A stretch of 45,939 nucleotides of DNA from contig NZ_QOCZ01000029.1 in NCBI RefSeq assembly GCF_018207095.1, positions 1 to 45,939 of the forward strand, read 5' to 3'. The position numbers and the translations under genes are program-made. Source of the stretch: Nocardiopsis sp. MG754419 (lineage in GTDB: Bacteria; Actinomycetota; Actinomycetes; Streptosporangiales; Streptosporangiaceae). This document shows positions 1 through 10,954 of this stretch, piece by piece. Under the pieces are notes generated by a model, which saw nothing but the letters and a program-made list of their open reading frames with translations, was not told the DNA's origin and ran no database searches. Within the stretch, counting starts at the first letter, position 1, and each line of letters begins with the position of its first letter.

Positions 1-964
1 GCGGAGGGGTGTGCGGGACCGGGGAGAACCCCTGACCCGCGGGGGGCAGGACACTGGAGTGCCGCGGCCCCTCCCCCGCTCCTCCCATGCGTCCTTGGGG
101 CTCCGCCGGGTCGACCGCCTCGTGGGGTCCCGAGCCCGTCGGGGCCGCGCGGAGGGGTGCGGTGCCCGCCACCAGGTGGCCCAGCAGCGTCCGCGCGTCG
201 GGGCGCGCCTCCGGATCCTTGTCCAGACAGGCCAGGACGGTCGCCAGGAGCGCCCCGGACAGGTCACCGGTGTCGGGTTCACCGCCCAGGACCCGGGCGA
301 TGCGGGCGGCCTGGCTCGGCCCGGGGAAGGCCTCCCTGCCCGTGGCGGCGAACACCATGACCGCGCCCCAGGAGAACACGTCCACGGGGGTGCCGACGCG
401 CATGCCCTCCAACTGTTCGGGCGCCATGTACCCGACCGTCCCGACGATGCCGCTGGCGGTGACGGAGGTGGACTCCAGCGCGCGGGCGATGCCGAAGTCG
501 ATCACCCGCGGGCCGTCCGGCGCGAGCATGATGTTGTCCGGTTTCAGGTCACGGTGGACCACACCGCTCGCGTGGATGGCCGCCAACGCCGTGGCGGTGG
601 ACACGGCCAGCCGCAGCAGGTCGCCGCCGGCGCGGGGACCGCCCGTGGAGACCGCCTGTTGCAGGGTGGGGCCGTCGATGTACTCGGAGGCGATCCAGGG
701 CTGGTCGGCCTCGGCGTCGGCGTCGAGGATCTCGGCCACGCAGAAACCGCTGACGCTGCGCGCCTGCTCCACCTCGGCGGCGAACCGTCGCCGCATGTCC
801 TGGTCGCGGGACCAACTCGCGTGCAGCAGCTTGATCGCCGCACGGGCCCCGTCCTCGGTCTCACCGAGGAAAACCTCTCCGAATCCGCCGCGGCCCAGCC
901 GCCGGACCAGCCGGTATCGGCCGACCGTGTGTCCAGGGTCGACTTTCTCCGTGGCCTCGCTCAC
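1..964 (-). CDS. Ser/Thr protein kinase, 3' end beyond window
   Basis: Eukaryotic-type Ser/Thr kinase, at least 321 residues, with no stop before the window edge. It starts at a GTG (964) and reads VSEATEKVDPG before the glycine-rich loop LGRGGFGEVFLG. Further in are the ATP-binding Lys, HRDLKPDN, DFG and the APE-like MAPEQLEG, so the kinase should be active. A Pro/Ser-rich linker begins near residue 275. The protein closely matches the kinase at 1840-4080, and some stretches are identical at DNA level (490-542 against 3608-3660), which points to tandem duplication. It is third in a minus-strand run of kinase, channel, kinase, starting 129 nt after the channel stop. By analogy with its paralogue the missing C-terminus may carry two membrane helices. 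Its substrates cannot be read from the sequence. Confidence 0.93.
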   Translation of the reverse strand, partial: MSEATEKVDPGHTVGRYRLVRRLGRGGFGEVFLGETEDGARAAIKLLHASWSRDQDMRRRFAAEVEQARSVSGFCVAEILDADAEADQPWIASEYIDGPTLQQAVSTGGPRAGGDLLRLAVSTATALAAIHASGVVHRDLKPDNIMLAPDGPRVIDFGIARALESTSVTASGIVGTVGYMAPEQLEGMRVGTPVDVFSWGAVMVFAATGREAFPGPSQAARIARVLGGEPDTGDLSGALLATVLACLDKDPEARPDARTLLGHLVAGTAPLRAAPTGSGPHEAVDPAEPQGRMGGAGEGPRHSSVLPPAGQGFSPVPHTPP

Positions 965-1093
965 GAAGCAGCCTTTCTCAGGTTGGGCGTTCTCAGGGGG
1001 TGCCCGGGCGCGGGGGCCGCACGGACGAGCACACCCGGGTGATTCATGAGAGGGGTCTCACGTTCACCCGGAACACGATCCGATGCTGACTCG

Positions 1094-1786
1094 TTACGGT
1101 ACGTCCCGGTCAGGGGGGTGGGGACGCCGACCGACATAGGCACCCACGAGGCGCCCGATGACGGTGGTGATGAAGAGGGTACCGAGAACCGCTTGCAGTG
1201 CGGACAGGGCCCGCCCCCAGGAGGAGACGGCGACGATGTCGCCGTAGCCGAGGGTCGCCAGGGTGACGTAGGAGAAGTAGACGAGCTGCTGCCAGGGCAC
1301 CGGCGCGTCGGGGTGGGCCTGGTCGAAGTAGGTGCCCGGGACCAGCGTCTCCAGCACACCGTGGAGGGCGCCGAAGAACCCGCCCAGGAGCAGGTAGACG
1401 CACACGGCGGCGAGCACGAGGTCGAGTTCGTGGGTACGGCCGCGCACGTAGACGAAGCGGAGCAGCGCGGACATGACGCAGACGAGGAAGAGCGCCAGGG
1501 AGGACAGGGAGACCACCAGGGCGATCCCGTCCCGGTCACCGAGCAGGACCCACGCCGAGGAGAGGATCAGGGCGGCGCCGGTGACCACCACCGGCGCCGT
1601 CCGTCGACGCGTGCCCCGCACCACCCGGAACGCCGTGAGCGCGGCCCCGACGTAGGCGGCCAGGTAGAGGGCGGCCCACGCGGGACCGAGCAGGGTCACG
1701 GGGTAGCCGAACTGCACCAGGACGAGGAAGAGCAGGAACCACCCGAGGGTGACCGCGTGCCTGTCGACCCCCGCGTCGTCGCTCAT
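1094..1786 (-). CDS. Potassium-channel-like membrane protein
   Basis: A 230-residue integral membrane protein with about six hydrophobic helices (roughly residues 12-30, 33-53, 65-83, 87-112, 120-140 and 193-215). Between the last two helices lies the K+ selectivity filter TLGYGD (178-183), preceded by a pore-helix-like segment. This is the signature of the two-TM pore module of ion channels (Ion_trans_2). There is no RCK/TrkA domain or obvious voltage-sensor arginine series. The ATG at 1786 (MSDDAG) is chosen; an in-frame GTG at 1795 is an alternative. It starts 53 nt after the upstream kinase stop and precedes the second kinase, so the three genes are probably co-transcribed. That makes phosphorylation of the channel by a neighbouring kinase a reasonable but untested idea. 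Confidence 0.9.
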   Translation of the reverse strand: MSDDAGVDRHAVTLGWFLLFLVLVQFGYPVTLLGPAWAALYLAAYVGAALTAFRVVRGTRRRTAPVVVTGAALILSSAWVLLGDRDGIALVVSLSSLALFLVCVMSALLRFVYVRGRTHELDLVLAAVCVYLLLGGFFGALHGVLETLVPGTYFDQAHPDAPVPWQQLVYFSYVTLATLGYGDIVAVSSWGRALSALQAVLGTLFITTVIGRLVGAYVGRRPHPPDRDVP

Positions 1787-1839
1787 GGTGACCACTCTGC
1801 CACCCGGGGGCACGATCGTGGGGCGACGCCTCGCCCGGG

Positions 1840-4080
1840 TCAGCCCGAGGTGATCCGCCGGGCGCGATCGAGGTCGGTACGGATCCGGTCCACCCCGCTG
1901 GTGAGCTGCGGCAGCTGTTGACGCGAGTGCTTGAGTTCCATGACCCGTTGCGCCTGGCGGGCGGCGCCGCCGCACATCACCCAGATCGTCGCGGTGATAC
2001 CGAGGAACCCGACCAGTGCGAGCACGCCCACGGAGACCAGGGTGGCGGCGAGGTCACCCCTCTCGGCCAGACCGAGCACGAATCCGATGGGCAGCGCCAC
2101 GATGCCGTACTTGCACCACTGGGCGGCCCGATGCATGCGCCGCTGGAACGTCACCTTCTCCTCCAGCGCCGAGTGCGCCCCGGAGACCTCCGAGTAGCGG
2201 CCCTCCCAGTAGCGGCGTTGGCGGGCCAGCGCCTGGACGGTGGGCATGGCCGCGTGCACGGCGGCGGCGTACCCGGCGGAGTCGGGAGGCTCGGCGCCGA
2301 TCACCGACCGCCACAGGATGTCGACCCAGTCGGCCACTCCACGGTCACGGCCGTCCGCGGGCGGGGAGATCTCGTCCGGGTTGAGGAGGAAGGCCATGAC
2401 CAACGCCGGGTTGACCGTGACCTGGGTGGACCGCCAGCCCTCCAGGTCCTCCGCGAGTCTGGCGCACAGGGCGTTGCCGGCCCGCTCGGCCCGGTCCAGG
2501 TCGTCGGCCAGGCGCTGGTGCGCGCCGGGTTCGGGACCGTGGTGCGAGCCGAGGATGCGCAGAAGGTGCGGGCGGGCCAGGAGCACCATCTCGTTGGCCT
2601 GCGGCGCGCCGGTGAGCAGGGGACGCGGGTCGGCGAAGCGTCCGCGCAGGTCGCTCATGGCGACGGCACGGCCACGGAAGACCGGTGGCAGATCGGGGCG
2701 CAGTTGGGCGACGAAGGAGGCCACGGCCAGGTTGGCGTCGCCGACCTGGCGCCGGAACAGGGACCGGTCGACGGTGGAGTCGTCCAGGTCGTCGATGATC
2801 CAGGCCCCCAGCACGGCCCGTTCGGTGGAGTCGTTGAAGACCCGGACGGCGGCGGACCAGTTGCGCTGCATGGCCTCGGCGAGACCGCCCGGGTCGTGGA
2901 AGCGGGCACCGGCGAAGTGGTAGGGCGGTGCGCCGCCAGGGGGAACCGGGGTGTGCCACGAGGAGACCGCGGGGTCCGAGGTGGAGGGACCGGACGGCCC
3001 CGTCCCTGCGCGCGAGGGGGTGAACGGTGCCTGCGGGTGCGACGGGGTGCCGGCGTCCGCAGCGGACGCGACCGCGTGCGAGGCCGACGCTCCGGTGGCG
3101 TCGACGCCCGCCACACGGGTCGGATCGACCGGAACGATCCCCGTGGGCGGCGCCCCGGCCACCCTGGTCCGGTCCACCCCGACCCGGGTCATGGCGTCCG
3201 GCGAGGGGGTGACCGTGGTGGCGTCCGCGGCGACGGAGGGGGCCGGCCCGGAGCCCTCGGCTCGGGTGCGGTGGGCGGGACCGGCGATCAACCGCTGTAG
3301 CAGGGTGGCGGCGTCCGGACGGGCCTCGGGCACCTTGGCCAAGCAGTCGGCGAGGACGTCCCCGAGGGGGCCGCCCACGCCGTCCATGTCGGGACCGCCG
3401 CCCAGGATGCGGGCGATACGGGCCGCCTGGGTCGGAGCGGGAAAGGCCTCCCGGCCCGTGGCGGCGAACACCATCACCGCGGCCCACGAGAACACGTCCA
3501 CGGCAGCGGTCAGGCGGGCGCCCTCCAGCTGTTCGGGGGCCATGTAGCCGATGGTGCCGACCACGCCGCTGGCGGTCACCGAGGTCGCCTCCACCGCACG
3601 GGCGATGCCGAAGTCGATCACCCGCGGGCCGTCCGGCGCGAGCATGATGTTGTCCGGCTTGAGGTCACGGTGCACCACCCCGGCGGAGTGGATGGCGGCC
3701 AACGCCGTGGCGGTGGACACGGCCAGGCGCTGCAGTTCGGTGCCGGTACGCGGGCCGTCGTTCTGCACGGAGTCCTGGAGCGTGGGCCCGTCGATGTACT
3801 CGGAGGCGATCCAGGGCCGATCGGTCTCCACGTCGGCGTCGAGGATCCGGGCGACGCAGAACTCGCTCACCCGGCGCGCCTGCTCCACCTCGGCGGCGAA
3901 CCGTCGCCGCATGTCCTGGTCGCCGGACCAGCTCACGTGCAGCAGCTTGACCGCCGCGCGCGTCCCGTCCTCGGCCTCACCGAGGAACACCTCGCCGAAT
4001 CCACCGCGCCCCAGGGACCGCAGCAGCCGGTAACCACCGACCACGCGTTCCTGCGTGTCCTGGCTCCGGGGGTCGTCCAC
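1840..4080 (-). CDS. Ser/Thr protein kinase with C-terminal membrane anchor
   Basis: A 746-residue kinase with a complete catalytic domain at its N-terminus: LGRGGFGEVF (23-32), Lys45, HRDLKPDN (137-144) and DFG (156-158). A low-complexity linker rich in Thr, Ala and Pro follows (about 270-390). Next is a conserved globular region of unknown function that the left-hand kinase may share. Two adjacent membrane helices sit near residues 657-701, and the tail is a basic, probably coiled segment. There are no PASTA, WD40 or NHL sensor repeats and almost no extracytoplasmic loop, so the input is likely cytoplasmic or within the membrane. The start is the GTG at 4080 (VDDPRSQ), with only a weak GGCAGG-like ribosome site. 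It lies 132 nt downstream of two TPM-like membrane proteins and 53 nt upstream of the channel. Confidence 0.93.
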   Translation of the reverse strand: MDDPRSQDTQERVVGGYRLLRSLGRGGFGEVFLGEAEDGTRAAVKLLHVSWSGDQDMRRRFAAEVEQARRVSEFCVARILDADVETDRPWIASEYIDGPTLQDSVQNDGPRTGTELQRLAVSTATALAAIHSAGVVHRDLKPDNIMLAPDGPRVIDFGIARAVEATSVTASGVVGTIGYMAPEQLEGARLTAAVDVFSWAAVMVFAATGREAFPAPTQAARIARILGGGPDMDGVGGPLGDVLADCLAKVPEARPDAATLLQRLIAGPAHRTRAEGSGPAPSVAADATTVTPSPDAMTRVGVDRTRVAGAPPTGIVPVDPTRVAGVDATGASASHAVASAADAGTPSHPQAPFTPSRAGTGPSGPSTSDPAVSSWHTPVPPGGAPPYHFAGARFHDPGGLAEAMQRNWSAAVRVFNDSTERAVLGAWIIDDLDDSTVDRSLFRRQVGDANLAVASFVAQLRPDLPPVFRGRAVAMSDLRGRFADPRPLLTGAPQANEMVLLARPHLLRILGSHHGPEPGAHQRLADDLDRAERAGNALCARLAEDLEGWRSTQVTVNPALVMAFLLNPDEISPPADGRDRGVADWVDILWRSVIGAEPPDSAGYAAAVHAAMPTVQALARQRRYWEGRYSEVSGAHSALEEKVTFQRRMHRAAQWCKYGIVALPIGFVLGLAERGDLAATLVSVGVLALVGFLGITATIWVMCGGAARQAQRVMELKHSRQQLPQLTSGVDRIRTDLDRARRITSG

Positions 4081-4115
4081 AGCCTGCCCCGTCTCTCGCT
4101 CGTCGTGTCTCCCTC

Positions 4116-4131
4116 AGGCCCGGCAGGGCCT
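4116..4131. other. Short hairpin upstream of kinase start
   Basis: Arms AGGCCC and GGGCCT around a four-base loop, in the 132-nt gap before the kinase start. A second hairpin (CCGCGG arms around TTCCC) lies near 4172-4190. Together they could be a weak terminator or a processing region between the membrane-protein genes and the kinase. Confidence 0.35.
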
Positions 4132-4212
4132 CCCCCTGTCAGGGTGTCACAAGGATGGGACCGCCCATGCCCCGCCGCGGTTCCCCCGCGGGGCGGATCC
4201 GATGTCGGGTCG

Positions 4213-5544
4213 TTACCGACGACCGGAGTGATCTCCCCGCAGGATCCGGTCGACGAGATCGTCCCGGAGCGTGCCGTAGCCGGTCGCCGACCACACGCTC
4301 TCGTCGGCGGGCACCTCGTAGTAGGGGACGGTTCCCCCGTCGCGTTCGGCGGGCAGCACCGTGGGTCGGACCCGGTCGCGCACCGCGCGGGCGCACTCGG
4401 CGCACAGGGGCACCCGGATGGTGCGGGAGCCGCCGAACTCGCGCCACCGGACCTGCCGGGTGCCGGTGCCGTGCAGGGGGTTGGCGTAGCAGTGCCGTCG
4501 CGGGGTGCGCCGCCCGGCCAGGGCGTCCTCGGCCCGGTCCAGCAGAACGAGGACCCCCACGGCGTCGGGCAGGGTGGGTCCCGCGGCGATCATGCGGTCG
4601 TGGACCCGCGCCGCGGCGTCGCGCGCGTCCAGCGCCCGGGACAGGTGCTGTGGCTCGGCCGCGCCGTCGGCCTGGAGCCGCTCCCCCAGCTCGATGAGGT
4701 CGCGCTCGCCGTGTTCGACGATCGACTCCAACCGGGCGCGCTCGGCGTTGTCGAACGCGGCGTGCTGGGCGACGGGGGTCGGTCGACGACGAGCGCCCGC
4801 GGTCGACCGGGACCCGCCACGGGCACGGAATCGGAACAGGAGGATCGCGAGCGCCACCAGGACGACCGCGGCGACCGCACCGAGGATCACGGGGATCGGA
4901 GCACCGACCGGAGACGCGGCCGAGGGCGGGGAGGTCCCCGACCGGTCGTGGTAGGCCTCCATCGCCGCCTCGTAGGCGGCCTCGGGGTCCTCGGACAGGG
5001 CCGCCTCGACGGCCGCCTCCACCTGGGTGGGAATGAGCTGCTGTCCGCCCATGCTCTCGTAGCGCGCCGCGAGCGCGCCGTGGAAGGCGGGTTTGCTCCA
5101 GTCGTCGGAGGCCACGCCCAGATCCTGGCCGTCCATGTCGCCGCGGCGGTCGTACAGGAGGTAGTGGCGTTCCCCACCGCCCATACGGTCGTGGACGGCG
5201 GCGGCCAGGGACGAGGTCTCGCCGTTCCAGGCGTCGCCCTCCACGAGGGGGACGACGATGACGTACAGGTCGAGGTCGCCCTCCTCGATCAGCCCGATGA
5301 CGCGTTCACGCGCCTCGGTGGAGAAGGCGTCCTCGTAGACCGGGTCGACGTGGACGGGCGACGCGGAGAGGCCCTCGGCGATGGCCTCCGCACGGGTACC
5401 GCCGGACTCGGGCGTCTCCTCCGCGGAGTCGGTGTCGGCCGCGGCGACCGGCGCGCACACCAACGCGCCGGCCAGGGCCAGGGGTGTCACCAGGGCCCGG
5501 AGCACCGCCCAGGGGCTCCGGAGCGGGCGCGGATCAGTGGACAC
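4213..5544 (-). CDS. TPM-like secreted/membrane protein with cytoplasmic Cys tail (short paralogue)
   Basis: A 443-residue type I membrane protein. A signal peptide (about 1-36, ending near AAADTDS) is followed by an extracytoplasmic alpha/beta domain of roughly 170 residues that resembles TPM-domain proteins. One membrane helix (about 215-237) follows, then a basic stop-transfer and a cytoplasmic region. Near the end the tail carries CYANPLHG and then VPLCAECA, a spaced Cys set that could bind zinc. The same layout and motif recur in the gene immediately upstream (CVVDPLH with VPLCSSCA), so the two are paralogues. The start overlaps the upstream stop by 11 nt, indicating translational coupling. 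Function is unknown; the architecture suits an envelope sensor or scaffold for the downstream kinases. Confidence 0.8.
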   Translation of the reverse strand: MSTDPRPLRSPWAVLRALVTPLALAGALVCAPVAAADTDSAEETPESGGTRAEAIAEGLSASPVHVDPVYEDAFSTEARERVIGLIEEGDLDLYVIVVPLVEGDAWNGETSSLAAAVHDRMGGGERHYLLYDRRGDMDGQDLGVASDDWSKPAFHGALAARYESMGGQQLIPTQVEAAVEAALSEDPEAAYEAAMEAYHDRSGTSPPSAASPVGAPIPVILGAVAAVVLVALAILLFRFRARGGSRSTAGARRRPTPVAQHAAFDNAERARLESIVEHGERDLIELGERLQADGAAEPQHLSRALDARDAAARVHDRMIAAGPTLPDAVGVLVLLDRAEDALAGRRTPRRHCYANPLHGTGTRQVRWREFGGSRTIRVPLCAECARAVRDRVRPTVLPAERDGGTVPYYEVPADESVWSATGYGTLRDDLVDRILRGDHSGRR

Positions 5545-7495
5545 GGTTCTCCTCGAGTAGCAGTGCGATCATCCGCTTCGGCCCGTTCGCGCCGAAGGAG
5601 TGTCGGATCCACGGATCCTTCGTCCTGGCCCGGTAGGAACGCCCGGCGCCGCCGGAACCCAACCTCAGCACCCTCGCGACCCGTTCGGCGTCCGTGAGCC
5701 GGGCGCAGGAGGAGCACAGGGGCACACGGCCGCCGCCGACACGGGAGTGGGCCCGTTCGGTGGCGAACGCGTGCAGCGGATCCACGACGCAGGGGTCGGT
5801 GCCGGCGTCGGGGTCTCGGGCCACGGCGCACACCCGCCGGGCCAGGACCGCGGTGCCCAGGAGGTCGAGGTCGCCGAGGTCCCGTTCCGCGTACATGAGC
5901 ACGACCTCCGCCTGGGGCATGAACACCGCGGGGATCCGCTCCGGTTCTTGGTCGACCAGGACGCGCACGCGTTCGGCCTCACGGAGGGCGAGACGGCGCA
6001 GTGCGCGCCGTCCCAGGGTGCGCGTGCCACCGCCCTCACGGCGCTGTCGCACGAGGAAGAGGGTGAGGTGGGTCAGACCGATCAGGCACAGGGCCAGGAG
6101 AGGCCCGAGGAACAGGGATCCGGGAAGGAGTCCCTCGCCGCCGGCGAAACGCTCGGCGCGGGGGCCGGGAAGGTTCGGTTCACGGTCGGCGAAGAGCGGC
6201 TCGAACCCGTCACCGGTACCGAACTCCAGGTCCGCCAGGTCGGCCACGGCCAGCTCCAGGGCGGCCGCCGCGGTCGGTTCCTCGTTGCGGCTCAGGGGCG
6301 ACCACAGGGCGAACCCGTCGATCCGCAGCCCGCGCACGGCGGCGCCGACGTCGGGGGCGTCGGTCCTGGGACCGACGACGAGGTACACGCCGTCCCGCTC
6401 GGCGACCGACGCCACCGCGGCCGCCAGGACCTCGGCGTCGCCACCGGACTCGTCGTCGTAGTGCAGGGGCACCACGGCCGCGTACACGGGGACGGAGGCG
6501 TCGTCGAGCACCGCGGGGATCCGCGCCAGGCCCGTACGGTCCAGCGGCGTCAACGGGTCGACGTACAGCGGGTCCTCGGCCAGTTCCGCGGCCAGACGCT
6601 CGGCCCGGTCCGTGGTGGCGACGTACGGGGCCTCCAGGCGGACCAGTTCCTCGGGGTCGGCGATCTCCGCTCCCCCGGTCGGCGCACTCATGGTGTACGT
6701 GTGGCCCGCGCCCACGGTCAGGCCGGCCGCGGTCAGGGACACCAGCACGGTGACGACCGGGAGCACCCGGCGACCGCGCCGTGCCGACAGCCAGGCACCC
6801 CAGCCACCGACGATCACCAGGGCCGATCCCGCGGTGCCCACCAGCAGGCCGAGGTTGGCGGGGCCGTTGAAGCTGGTGGGGTCGATGTCCGCGAGGAAGC
6901 CCTCCGGTCTGCTCTCCCGCTCCGTCGGCGGTGGTTCCTCCCCGGCCAGTCCGGCCGCCATGACCCGCGCCACCTCGTCCGCGGGGGCTCCGTACAGTTC
7001 CGCCTCGCGGACGGCGTCACGCGCGCCGGCCTCCGACAGGTCGACCCCGTGGATCCCGATCTCGGTGAACCCGCCCGACGGCGGCAGGATCACGTACAGG
7101 CCGTCCGCACCGAGCCGGTCGTACACCGCGGGCAGGACCTCGCCCATGCCCCCGGGGGTGCCCGCGCCCAGGAAGGGGGTGACCACCACGTGGTGGGGGA
7201 CCCCCAGGGGCGCGAAGGCGGCGTGGATCCGGTCGGCCAGCTCCTCGTGCGCGGTCATGCCGCCCACGGCGTCGTCCACCACGACGGTCGCGCCCTCGGG
7301 CCGTTCGGCCAGCAGATCGGCGTAGTGCGCGGCGATGGTGGGAGCGTCCTCGTACCGCTCGGCGGCCTCGGGGACGGGTTCGGCGAACGCGGCGGGCGCC
7401 CCGGAGCACAGGACGACCAGCACCGCCGCGCACAGGGACAGGACTCTGTGCGGTGGGCGCGGGAATCGACGGGGGGCTCGCGGGGACGGAGGCAT
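5534..7495 (-). CDS. TPM-like membrane protein with two extracytoplasmic domains and cytoplasmic Cys tail (long paralogue)
   Basis: A 653-residue protein. It has a signal peptide (about 1-38, cleavage after AAFA), a first extracytoplasmic alpha/beta domain, and two membrane helices near 215-262. A second domain follows that matches the single domain of the downstream paralogue (it shares the DPLYVDPLTP-type opening). A third helix lies near 455-475, and the cytoplasmic tail carries CVVDPLHAFATE followed by VPLCSSCA. The protein therefore looks like a domain-duplicated version of the 4213-5544 product. The start is the ATG at 7495. A TAGTAT box at 7502-7507 ends six bases before the ATG and no Shine-Dalgarno is visible, so the mRNA is probably leaderless. 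Specific function unknown. Confidence 0.8.
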   Translation of the reverse strand: MPPSPRAPRRFPRPPHRVLSLCAAVLVVLCSGAPAAFAEPVPEAAERYEDAPTIAAHYADLLAERPEGATVVVDDAVGGMTAHEELADRIHAAFAPLGVPHHVVVTPFLGAGTPGGMGEVLPAVYDRLGADGLYVILPPSGGFTEIGIHGVDLSEAGARDAVREAELYGAPADEVARVMAAGLAGEEPPPTERESRPEGFLADIDPTSFNGPANLGLLVGTAGSALVIVGGWGAWLSARRGRRVLPVVTVLVSLTAAGLTVGAGHTYTMSAPTGGAEIADPEELVRLEAPYVATTDRAERLAAELAEDPLYVDPLTPLDRTGLARIPAVLDDASVPVYAAVVPLHYDDESGGDAEVLAAAVASVAERDGVYLVVGPRTDAPDVGAAVRGLRIDGFALWSPLSRNEEPTAAAALELAVADLADLEFGTGDGFEPLFADREPNLPGPRAERFAGGEGLLPGSLFLGPLLALCLIGLTHLTLFLVRQRREGGGTRTLGRRALRRLALREAERVRVLVDQEPERIPAVFMPQAEVVLMYAERDLGDLDLLGTAVLARRVCAVARDPDAGTDPCVVDPLHAFATERAHSRVGGGRVPLCSSCARLTDAERVARVLRLGSGGAGRSYRARTKDPWIRHSFGANGPKRMIALLLEENRVH

Positions 7496-7501
7496 GCGCC
7501 G

Positions 7502-7507
7502 ATACTA
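7502..7507 (-). promoter_or_regulatory. Probable -10 box of a leaderless transcript
   Basis: TAGTAT on the minus strand fits the actinobacterial TANNNT consensus and sits six bases before the ATG at 7495, with no ribosome site between them. It would start a leaderless mRNA for the two membrane proteins and perhaps the kinases and channel downstream. Confidence 0.5.
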
Positions 7508-7662
7508 GCCCGAATCATCCGAATCCGCCCGGGCCCCTTCCTGGTCAACGGTGGTGCGCTCGGCACGGGTCCGGCGCGGGCGCAACGCCGCCACGGGCCC
7601 GGAGAGGATCGCCGCCCCGCCACCGAACGTCCGGCCGCGACGTCGGACCCTGCACGCACGAA

Positions 7663-7695
7663 GGGCCGCCACCGTCGGTCGGACGGTGGCGGCCC
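7663..7695 (-). terminator. Strong hairpin, probable aconitase terminator
   Basis: A perfect 14-bp stem (7663-7676 with 7682-7695) around a five-base loop, 160 nt past the aconitase stop. There is no real U-tract, which is usual in high-GC actinobacteria. Confidence 0.65.
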
Positions 7696-7854
7696 CTGAA
7701 CCGCGTGTCGTGCCTCTCGGGCCCGGCGCGGAGTCCGTGGCGCGTGACGCCCCGGCGGTGTCCTCACGGGCCCGCGCTCGCGCTACGGACCCGTGTTCGG
7801 GCGCCCATCGGCACCCGAACAGGCGGACACCCCCGGTGGTGCCGAGAACGGACC

Positions 7855-10711
<2,857 letters not shown>

Positions 10712-10865
10712 GGATCCTGCAGGACCGCTGTGACCGGCGACGACGCCACATCGTCGCCGGTGGTGCGACCCATCGGCCGCAGGCGTCCACACGTTCGGGG
10801 CGGAACGCCGAAAAGCGGTCGACCTCACACGCCCGAACCGGGGGCGGGGCGGGGGGAGCCCCGCT

Positions 10866-10912
10866 ATATCTTGATGTCAAGGTATCCAACTTGTATCTCG
10901 ATATCAAGTTAT
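10866..10912. promoter_or_regulatory. Twin palindromic operator, MarR-like
   Basis: Two near-palindromes in an AT-rich island. One is TATCTTGATGTCAAGGTA, centred at 10875/10876; the other is TATCTCGATATCAAGTTA, centred at 10902/10903. They share the consensus TATCTyGATrTCAAGnTA and lie 27 bp apart. The likely target is aconitase, about 290 nt downstream on the minus strand. The half-site style suits a winged-helix (MarR-type) dimer, but the regulator is not in this window. Confidence 0.6.
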
Positions 10913-10954
10913 CGGGCGCTCCCCACCCGTACGGGCACCCCCGACCACGACCGA

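Larger units (their letters stand above)
7496..7854. other. Intergenic region between membrane-protein operon and aconitase
   Basis: A 359-nt gap with no credible gene. It holds the promoter at 7502-7507, a strong 14-bp hairpin at 7663-7695, and an imperfect hairpin near 7796-7821 (GTTCGGG paired with CCCGAAC). Confidence 0.6.

Noticed and set aside
10860..10920. AT-rich inverted repeats as insertion-sequence ends
   Set aside because: No transposase gene or target-site duplication is nearby, and the repeats are short palindromes suited to a regulator.
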